Source: Methanobacterium_C sp963845285
GTDB taxonomy: Archaea > Methanobacteriota > Methanobacteria > Methanobacteriales > Methanobacteriaceae
Length of the DNA: 20,320 nucleotides
Direction of reading: 5' to 3'
NCBI GenBank assembly: GCA_963845285.1
Contig: CAWJRO010000030.1
Location: 1-20,320 of the forward strand
Positions within the stretch are counted from its first letter, which is position 1, and every line of letters begins with the position of its first letter. Position numbers and translations under genes: made by a program. Below are positions 15,107 through 20,320 of the stretch, piece after piece. The notes below the pieces were generated by a model, which was not told the DNA's origin, did no database searches, and saw only the letters and a list, made by a program, of their open reading frames with translations.

Positions 15107-15563
15107 ATGGCAATAAAAGTAGAAAGTACAGTTTTTGAAGAAGGAGAGCCCATACCAAAAAGGTACACATGTGATGATGTGGATTTATCTCCTCCACTTA
15201 AAATGAATAATCTCCCCGAATCTACAAAGAGCCTTGCAGTTATATGTGAGGATCCCGACGCACCATCCGGCATATGGACGCACTGGGTCATATTCAACAT
15301 TCCACCTGAAAACAATACTCTTCCTGAAGGATTAGTGAAATGAGTTGTTTGAAGATGGTTCTAAACAGGGATTAAATGATTTTGGTGTGGTTGGTTACAG
15401 TGGCCTGTGTCTTCCAGGCGGAACCCACAGGTACTACTTCAAGTTTTATGCCTTAGGTGCAAAGCTGGATCTGCCACCAAGAATTTCAAAGCAGGAACTT
15501 TTAAATGCCATGAAAGGCAATGTTCTGGATGAAGGCCAGCTTATGGGAGTTTACAGCAGATAA
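15107..15563 (+). pseudogene. PEBP-family protein (YbhB/YbcL type), disrupted by a frameshift
   Basis: The gene encodes a phosphatidylethanolamine-binding-protein-like fold, but in two frames. The first part (15107-15343, 78 aa) starts at an ATG with AGGAGG upstream and carries YTCDDVDLSPPL, the ligand-site motif CEDPDAPSG and THWVIFNIPP, and stops at TGA after PEGLVK. The second (15342-15563) resumes at once in the next frame with ELFEDGSKQGLNDFG, then GYSGLCLPGGTHRYYFKFYA and the conserved C-terminus GQLMGVYSR. Removing the single T at 15341 joins them into about 151 aa, the normal length, and restores family sequence with no loss. So this is one gene with a +1 shift: a sequencing error, a recent mutation, or programmed +1 frameshifting at AAA-TGA-G. 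Confidence 0.88.
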
Positions 15564-15925
15564 AACTACAGAACTACCTTAAAATAAATAAAAAATTAAA
15601 TAAAATAAGCTGAATTACTTTTTTGAATAATGCTTTTTTGAATAATACTCTTTTGAATAACTTTTAGTAGATAATTATTTGATTAAAGGAATTTGAATTA
15701 AAGAAATTAAGTATTAGAAATAAGATTTAGACAATTTTTAGGAGTAAATGATATTTTATAGGTTAAACTTTAAGATATTGCTTGATTATTTTTAGATATT
15801 AACTTGATTAAAAATATAGTTGATTTAAATAATTTTGATCTAATATTTATCTAAACTTACTGATTATAATTCTACATTAAGTAACATACATTTATTGGGC
15901 AATATATGCTTATCGGGGTTTGATT
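15564..15925. other. AT-rich spacer with a 15-bp tandem repeat
   Basis: About 360 bases between two plus-strand genes. It opens with an A/T-rich stretch and the T-tract repeat at 15618-15662, which probably terminates PEBP transcription. No ORF or RNA gene is supportable. The PP-loop gene promoter presumably lies in the last 80 bases. Confidence 0.5.
15618..15662 (+). terminator. 15-bp tandem oligo-T repeat, three copies
   Basis: CTTTTTTGAATAATG (15618-15632), CTTTTTTGAATAATA (15633-15647) and CTCTTTTGAATAACT (15648-15662). Each unit brings a T4-T6 run, 55-100 bases after the PEBP stop. The arrangement resembles the iterated T-tracts after fbp. The terminator role is inferred. Confidence 0.5.
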
Positions 15926-17005
15926 ATGAAAAGAGAAGTAAATGAAATTGTACAATCATTAAAAAAACTTTTAAAACCAGTTGTTAAAGGTGAGTGCACA
16001 GCTGATAATATTGATCTGAATTTATGGAATGAAATTGGGATTTCCCTTGAAAAGGTGATATTTGACAGTGAAAACAGGAACCTGGTTATCATAACACCTG
16101 ATAGGCCTGAAAAATCTGCGGTGATAGGAAAGGGTGGATGGGTTGTAGGACGTCTTAGGGAAGAGCTTGGTGTGAATTCAATCCATGTTGAGGCTAATTC
16201 AGATATTTTAGTTAGAAAATACAGGATGGAACTCGCATCAGGGAGAATTGATGAGGTCTTACCATCCTTTGATGAAGAAGATAAATATCCACTTAAAAAT
16301 CTGCAAAATCTTCTGAATCAAAGAATAGAAAATGTATACCATGCAAATTCTCTTTTAAATGGTATTGTAATTGATTCTGAAAAAAAACAAGTAAAGGAGT
16401 CTAAAACTCATAGGGCAATGGTTGCACTTTCAGGTGGTGTCGACAGCAGTTCATCCCTCATAATTGCGAAGATTTTGGGTTTCAACCCCATTGCAGTTAC
16501 TGTAAACCCTGGAGAGATTGTACTTCCCAAACATTTCCAGAAAAATGTTGAAAATCTCTCTAAGCTGCTCGATGTTGAACATGAATATATAAATGTAGAT
16601 ATGTCTTCTGTTATAGCAGAGGCACTTGAAGGAAAAATTCATCCCTGTGGCAGATGTTCTGGAACCATTGAAGAAGCCCTAATGGATCATGCAAAGAAAC
16701 TTAAAATCCCATTTTTGATATTTGGAGATTTTTTATCCACAGGTGCACAGTCGATCCTGTTTAAAGATGGTATTTGGAGAATCAACATGCCTGCAATGCT
16801 TTCTGCAACAAAGGGTGAAACTAAAGGACTGGCTGGTCGTTATGATATCAAGAGTGCTGGTGGTTATGGCTGTCCCCTTATAAATGAGGTGCATAAAAAG
16901 CACGCTCATATGAGGAGATTTTCAATACAGAGAGTCCTAAGAGAAACTAGGGCTGGTGTACTGGAGCCTGGTGAGGCACTTGGCCTTATAATGAGGTCTG
17001 TTTAA
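15926..17005 (+). CDS. KH-domain PP-loop ATPase, putative RNA/tRNA thiolation enzyme
   Basis: A 359-aa protein. Residues 40-110 look like a KH-type RNA-binding domain with the GxxG loop in AVIGKGGWVVGRLREELG. From about 160 a PP-loop (N-type ATP pyrophosphatase) domain begins with SGGVDSS at 169-175, the signature of enzymes that adenylate a base or carbonyl before sulfur transfer. It also has Cys241-x2-Cys244 (HPCGRCSGT) and Cys316 (GGYGCP). A CxxC plus a later Cys is how TtuA/TtcA-type tRNA thiolases hold a 4Fe-4S cluster, so a thiolation role is a reasonable inference, not proven. A TTG two codons upstream is possible; ATG at 15926 is preferred. The stop overlaps the convergent DUF3096-like gene by four bases. 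Confidence 0.85.
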   Translation: MKREVNEIVQSLKKLLKPVVKGECTADNIDLNLWNEIGISLEKVIFDSENRNLVIITPDRPEKSAVIGKGGWVVGRLREELGVNSIHVEANSDILVRKYRMELASGRIDEVLPSFDEEDKYPLKNLQNLLNQRIENVYHANSLLNGIVIDSEKKQVKESKTHRAMVALSGGVDSSSSLIIAKILGFNPIAVTVNPGEIVLPKHFQKNVENLSKLLDVEHEYINVDMSSVIAEALEGKIHPCGRCSGTIEEALMDHAKKLKIPFLIFGDFLSTGAQSILFKDGIWRINMPAMLSATKGETKGLAGRYDIKSAGGYGCPLINEVHKKHAHMRRFSIQRVLRETRAGVLEPGEALGLIMRSV

Positions 17006-17145
17006 ATCCTTTTGAGTAATTCCATTACTCCGTATATTATAAGGAAAATTCCAACCAGATATCCCACAAGTTGAGGGTATATTAACATTAAAATACCCAA
17101 AATTATTGCTATTATTCCCATTAATTCTCGGTTTGTATCTTGCAT
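17002..17145 (-). CDS. DUF3096-like small membrane protein
   Basis: A 47-aa peptide: a short polar start (MQDTNRE), then hydrophobic stretches LMGIIAIILGILMLIYP and LVGYLVGIFLIIYGVMELL, giving two closely spaced membrane spans with a Pro-Gln turn, and a basic KRI end. This matches the small DUF3096 family of archaea and bacteria, whose role is unknown. The frame opens 32 codons earlier, but that extension is antisense to the zinc-ribbon pseudogene and contains the TATA-like CTATATAG (17168-17176). A start near 17150 makes the ATG at 17145 nearly leaderless. It overlaps the end of the PP-loop gene by four bases, tail to tail. Confidence 0.75.
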   Translation of the reverse strand: MQDTNRELMGIIAIILGILMLIYPQLVGYLVGIFLIIYGVMELLKRI

Positions 17146-17181
17146 GAACCTATATTTTGTCTGATGATCTATATAGATATT

Positions 17182-17368
17182 ATGAAAAAAAGTTCTGCCC
17201 CAACTATGGATCAACCAATATAAAAGTGGGTCATACCACAAAACTGGTCAATGTAGCGTTGTTAAGACGTGGATATTACGGTTAGTTATAATTGAAGATG
17301 GAAAAATGGACTGTGAGATTGAGAAGGATTTTTTGAAGAAACACGAAGAAAAAGAAAATGATGAATGA
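17182..17368 (+). pseudogene. Decayed small zinc-ribbon protein gene
   Basis: Read across three frames, this stretch rebuilds a typical archaeal zinc-ribbon protein of about 60 aa. From the ATG at 17182, correcting one A in the A7 run gives MKKFCPNYGSTNI, where the second Cys of CxxC is now Tyr. A shifted frame then reads KWVIPQNWSM, an in-frame TAG where Trp is expected, then RC. The original frame gives GYYG, and a third frame ends with IEDGKMDCEIEKDFLKK and a charged tail to the TGA at 17366-17368. At least three indels, one nonsense change and a lost cysteine indicate real decay and not a single error. The divergent DUF3096-like gene uses part of this DNA as promoter. Confidence 0.75.
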
Positions 17369-17555
17369 TTTTAGTACGTGAATCAAGGGAACAATTTAGA
17401 TAATGAACGATTTCCGAAAAGAAATTCAATATTAAAATGACTTCAATAATAGAAATTTCAAAACTTTCAATAATAAATGACTTCAAAAAATAGTTTCTAA
17501 AAAGATGAGCTAAAAGATGAATTTTTTTGTTTTATAGGGTAGTAAATACTTTTTT

Positions 17556-17847
17556 TTAAATAACTTTACTGATAAACGCCCAAATGATCATCATAACTAT
17601 GAATAAAACTAATGTAACCTCAATGAATTTTTTTTCCACGCATCTTAACAGACTTTTCTGGACGTGTATATAGATATATTTCTGGTATAAGTGCCAGTAA
17701 AAAGGCAAAGGGTATAATAAATCCAATTACTATTCCTGCTATTGAAATAGTGTTAGCTCGTGGATAACTTTCTTTAATCAAGTACCCACATTTTCCGCAG
17801 TAATTTGCATATTCTGGATTTTCAGCTTCACATTTTGGACATTTCAT
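17556..17847 (-). pseudogene. Zinc-ribbon membrane protein, split by a shift at an A8 tract
   Basis: The intact first frame (17620-17847) gives 75 aa: an N-terminal zinc ribbon CPKCEAENPEYANYCGKCG (CxxC twice), then a membrane span IAGIVIGFIIPFAFLLALI, and YTRPEKSVKMRGKK before an early TGA. Immediately beyond, the next frame continues FIEVTLVLFIVMMIIWAFIS and ends KVI-TAA at 17556, a second membrane span. The two meet at an A8 run (T8 at 17628-17635 on plus); with seven A the protein is about 96 aa with two spans. GAGGG precedes the ATG. Either the short form is the real product, the run is a slippage switch, or it is a sequencing indel. Function unknown. Confidence 0.7.
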
Positions 17848-18202
17848 TCTTTCCCTCTTTATGAAATTTAATTAATAACAAGATAATGAATCATCAGATT
17901 TAATATTAACTTTTAATAAGCATACTCAATTGTTTATGAATTTCTGAAATCTTTAAAGACAAGTTTTTAGAGTTATTTCTAGTTTACATATTTCTTTAAT
18001 TAAACTTGAAAAAATAAATTTATCAATATACATCTTGATGATCCTGCTGGCTTGATGGAGATTATAGAGGTTATAAAGGTTATACAGGTTATAAAGTGAA
18101 ATATTTGGATAAATATTCATGTTTAATTAATATGTTGACCTGTTATAATAAAATTTAAAAAAAAGAATGTATTCAATTTTAAAAAATGGATTAATATTTT
18201 AA
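17848..18202. other. AT-rich spacer with a 9-bp tandem repeat
   Basis: About 355 bases between the zinc-ribbon gene and the argH stop. No gene is supportable. The only structure is the 9-bp repeat at 18062-18097, plus T- and A-rich stretches that may hold the argH terminator (T-tracts on the minus strand near 18160). Confidence 0.5.
18062..18097. repeat. 9-bp tandem repeat, four copies
   Basis: TTATAGAGG, TTATAAAGG, TTATACAGG and TTATAAAGT follow each other without gaps. The period of three codons keeps a plus-strand frame open (EIIEVIKVIQVIK), but there is no credible start, so I treat it as a microsatellite or a protein-binding array. Confidence 0.75.
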
Positions 18203-19618
18203 TTAATCTTTTGATTTTTTTTCTTCTTCAATAAAATCCCTTAAGTGTGAAATTACTTCATCAACGGCTTCAGGTGATGATCCGCCTATAACCTTACGTG
18301 TTTTTATAACTTCATATGGATCAAGGGCTTTTTTCACAAGTTCTTCACTGATACCAAGGGGTTTTCCCCTTATTTCCATTGAAACTTCATCTAAAAATTT
18401 AGAATCAATTTCTCCAGGTTTCATTTTTCTGTCAATGGCTTCGTTAACGGTTCTTCCAACGATCTGATGGGCTACACGGAATGGCATGTTTTTCTCACGT
18501 ACCATAAGGTCTGCAAGTTCTGTTGCAGTTGAGAAATTAGCCTTTGCAAGTTCAACTCCACGTTCCTTTTTGAATCTTATTGTTGAGAGCATATCACATG
18601 TGATATTTAGCGTGGAATGGGCATTGTCAACGGCACTCCAAAGGTGAGGTGTCACTTCCTGAAGGTCTCTGTTGTAACTATGTGGTAGTGCCTTCAAAAT
18701 AGTCATAATTGTAACAAGCTCCCCATATAATACACCAGTTTTTGACCGTGCAATTTCTGCAACATCTGCGTTCTTCTTCTGGGGCATTATGGATGATGTG
18801 GATGAGTACTCATTTGCCATCTCAATCATCCCAAACTCGTAGGTGCTCCAAATTATCATTTCCTCACATATCTTGCTTAGGTTTGATGCAAGCATTGAGA
18901 GAGCGAAAACAGTTTCTGCCATAAAGTCCCTTGAACTTACAGCATCTATGGAGTTTTCCATGATCCTCTCAAATCCTAAAAGTTCCATGGTTCTTTCACG
19001 GTTTATTGGGAAACTTGTGGTAGTCAAGGCCGCAGCACCTAAAGGGCACATATCAACCCGTTTTTTGGCATCAGCAAGTCGCTCATAATCCCGCCTTAAC
19101 TCGTTTGCATATGCGAGGAGGTGGTGAGCGAAGGTTGTTGGTTGGGCATGCTGCAGATGTGTATATCCCACCATAATGGTTTCTTTATTCTCAGATGCCA
19201 TGTCAAGGATTTTCCCTATGAATTTGAGGAGATCCTCTTCAATTTTATCGATTTCTTCTTTCAAAACAAGTCTTAGGTCTGTTGCAACCTGGTCGTTTCT
19301 TGACTTAGCTGTGTGCATGAAGCCTGCCACTTCACCTATTTCCTTGGTAACGTAGTTTTCAAGGGCCATGTGTATGTCCTCAACCGAAGGGTCAAGGTTT
19401 AGGGCTTCAATACCCTTTAATTCAAGTTTTTTAAGCGCAATTATTATATTATTAGCATCAGCCGCAGGTATTATTTTTTGTTCCTTGAGCATGGTAGTAT
19501 GGGCAATGTTACATTTGATGTCTGCCCAAAATATTCTTTTGTCAAATTCCATTGAGGATGTGAAGGTTGCAGCATCGCTCGTCATTTTGCCTTTAAGTCT
19601 TCCAGATCTAAGATTCAA
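18203..19618 (-). CDS. argH: Argininosuccinate lyase
   Basis: It cleaves argininosuccinate to arginine and fumarate, the last step of arginine synthesis, as a cytoplasmic tetramer of the fumarase/aspartase superfamily. The 471-aa protein shows the N-terminal SGRLKGKMTSDAATFTSSME, EDIHMALENYV, the catalytic-loop neighbourhood TAKSRNDQVATDLRL, the GYTHLQHAQPTTFAHH segment with the conserved His, and the superfamily signature SSIMPQKKNAD. An ATG opens the frame at 19657, but the best start is TTG at 19618: AGGTGG lies seven bases before it and it gives the family N-terminus MNLRSGRLKG. No other arginine gene is adjacent. It is separated from the S27ae gene by about 155 bases. Confidence 0.96.
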   Translation of the reverse strand: MNLRSGRLKGKMTSDAATFTSSMEFDKRIFWADIKCNIAHTTMLKEQKIIPAADANNIIIALKKLELKGIEALNLDPSVEDIHMALENYVTKEIGEVAGFMHTAKSRNDQVATDLRLVLKEEIDKIEEDLLKFIGKILDMASENKETIMVGYTHLQHAQPTTFAHHLLAYANELRRDYERLADAKKRVDMCPLGAAALTTTSFPINRERTMELLGFERIMENSIDAVSSRDFMAETVFALSMLASNLSKICEEMIIWSTYEFGMIEMANEYSSTSSIMPQKKNADVAEIARSKTGVLYGELVTIMTILKALPHSYNRDLQEVTPHLWSAVDNAHSTLNITCDMLSTIRFKKERGVELAKANFSTATELADLMVREKNMPFRVAHQIVGRTVNEAIDRKMKPGEIDSKFLDEVSMEIRGKPLGISEELVKKALDPYEVIKTRKVIGGSSPEAVDEVISHLRDFIEEEKKSKD

Positions 19619-19774
19619 TAAAATTCCACCTGAATGAGTTTTTAAATTAAAATTCATTAGTTAAAATTCAATTATTCACTAGTTAAGATTCAATTAAAAT
19701 TAAAATAGTTGGTTCATGAAGTTAATTTAAATTTTAACTTCAATCTTCCTTATTACATGTATATAATCTAAAAA

Positions 19775-19939
19775 TTATTTTTTGGCGTCTTTACCTTTCC
19801 ACTGGGTGTAACCGCATTTTCCGCAAGCGTAACGGTCTCCGTGGTCAGCCATGAAAACCCCGTGTGAGCATCTAACACATTCAGGATTTTTCCTTACGAG
19901 TTTATTATCTTTAACTTCGTAGAGTTCGTATTTTTTCAT
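19775..19939 (-). CDS. rps27ae: Small-subunit ribosomal protein S27ae
   Basis: A 54-aa zinc-ribbon protein of the small ribosomal subunit. The sequence starts KKYELYEVKDNKLVRKNPEC and has two CxxC pairs, CVRC and CGKC, separated by 14 residues, with HGDRYACGKCGYTQW typical of S27ae. It lies just downstream of S24e, the usual archaeal order. Two ATGs are adjacent; the second (19939) is seven bases from GGAGG and is preferred over the first at 19942. It is too short for the usual ORF length cut-off but unmistakable. Confidence 0.95.
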   Translation of the reverse strand: MKKYELYEVKDNKLVRKNPECVRCSHGVFMADHGDRYACGKCGYTQWKGKDAKK

Positions 19940-19983
19940 CATTACTCCTCCAATTTATTGATTAAGTTGGAACATCCTCCAAC

Positions 19984-20289
19984 TTATTCTTCCTCTTTAG
20001 TTTCCTTTTCAGGCTCTTTGTTTTTTACTAAAACGTGTTCCTTTTCTATTTTAGCTAAACTTTCCTCTGAATCGTAGAGTTTTGCATAGCCATCTGCTTT
20101 ACCTTCACCATAAGATGGTTTGACTTTGTCCACCACTAAAAGATTTTTGTTTACATCTAAAAGTGCTACAAGTCTGTTTTTTACATCTAAAACTTTAGGA
20201 GTAGCCTCTCCTTGGTATATGCAGTCAAAATGTATCTCAGTTCTGTTTAAAAGTGGATTTTCGATTTTTTCGTTTACATTGATATCCAT
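19984..20289 (-). CDS. rps24e: Small-subunit ribosomal protein S24e
   Basis: A 101-aa protein of the small ribosomal subunit found in archaea and eukaryotes. Family features are the N-terminal MDINVNEKIENPLLNRTEIH, the strand HFDCIYQGEATP, the VKNRLVALLDVNKNLLVVDK segment and GEGKADGYAKLYDSEESLAK, followed by an acidic and lysine-rich tail (EKETKEEE). GAGGAGG lies eight bases upstream of the ATG. It is followed 44 bases later by S27ae on the same strand, so the two form a ribosomal operon that begins within or beyond the right edge of the window. Confidence 0.96.
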   Translation of the reverse strand: MDINVNEKIENPLLNRTEIHFDCIYQGEATPKVLDVKNRLVALLDVNKNLLVVDKVKPSYGEGKADGYAKLYDSEESLAKIEKEHVLVKNKEPEKETKEEE

Positions 20290-20320
20290 AATTTATGCCT
20301 CCTCTAACTTTTTGATTAGG

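Noticed and set aside
17146..17241. N-terminal extension of the DUF3096-like ORF
   Set aside because: It reads through the antisense of a pseudogene and over a TATA-like element, and the extension has no family match.
17286..17486. 66-aa minus-strand ORF
   Set aside because: It is antisense to the zinc-ribbon pseudogene tail, of biased AT-rich composition, and has no ribosome-binding site or family resemblance.
18045..18060. TGATCCTGCTGG resembles the 5' end of archaeal 16S rRNA
   Set aside because: Only about nine bases match and the sequence diverges at once; there is no rRNA here.

Overview
This is a low-GC archaeal window, most likely from a mesophilic methanogen of the order Methanobacteriales (Methanobacterium or a close relative). 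The evidence is an HMf-type archaeal histone, RadB, ABCE1/Rli1, archaeal S24e and S27ae, the bifunctional archaeal FBP aldolase/phosphatase, an archaetidylinositol-phosphate-type synthase and several methanogen-typical small families (DUF357, DUF434, DUF47, DUF3096-like). TATA boxes, oligo-T terminators and short leaders are also archaeal. Most of the window is chromosomal housekeeping DNA with unusually long AT-rich spacers.

Layout, left to right. fbp (+) is followed by a repeat-rich T-tract spacer. Next come three minus-strand genes of poorly known function (DUF434, DUF47, DUF357) and the archaetidylinositol phosphate synthase (-), divergent from sua5 (+). A minus-strand operon follows: a TetR regulator, a SPASM radical SAM enzyme and a B12-binding-type radical SAM enzyme, with an imperfect palindrome over the TetR promoter. 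A 50-codon membrane-peptide ORF lies on the other side of that promoter. Then come radB (+) and an aminotransferase (+). An 860-base spacer contains a 110-bp MITE-like element, a 46-aa four-cysteine ORF (-) and a GC-rich structured ncRNA candidate (+) with its own TATA box and T-tract. The right part carries ABCE1 (-), histone (-), a frameshifted PEBP gene (+), a KH + PP-loop putative RNA-thiolation enzyme (+), a DUF3096-like membrane peptide (-), a decayed zinc-ribbon pseudogene (+), a zinc-ribbon membrane protein split at an A8 tract (-), argH (-), and the ribosomal pair S24e/S27ae (-).

Functional themes. Translation and RNA: Sua5 for t6A in tRNA, ABCE1 for ribosome recycling, S24e/S27ae, and the KH/PP-loop protein. 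Central metabolism: Fbp, ArgH, aminotransferase. Chromatin and repair: histone, RadB. Lipids: the CDP-alcohol transferase. The TetR/radical-SAM operon is the most accessory-looking unit. Its substrate cannot be read from the sequence, but the pairing of a SPASM enzyme with a B12-type enzyme under a local repressor makes it the best candidate for an undescribed pathway.

Three genes close together (15.1-17.9 kb) carry frame disruptions. Two involve single-base shifts and one shows multiple indels, so that region deserves a read-level check before it is interpreted as biology. No CRISPR array, tRNA, rRNA or complete insertion sequence was recognised.
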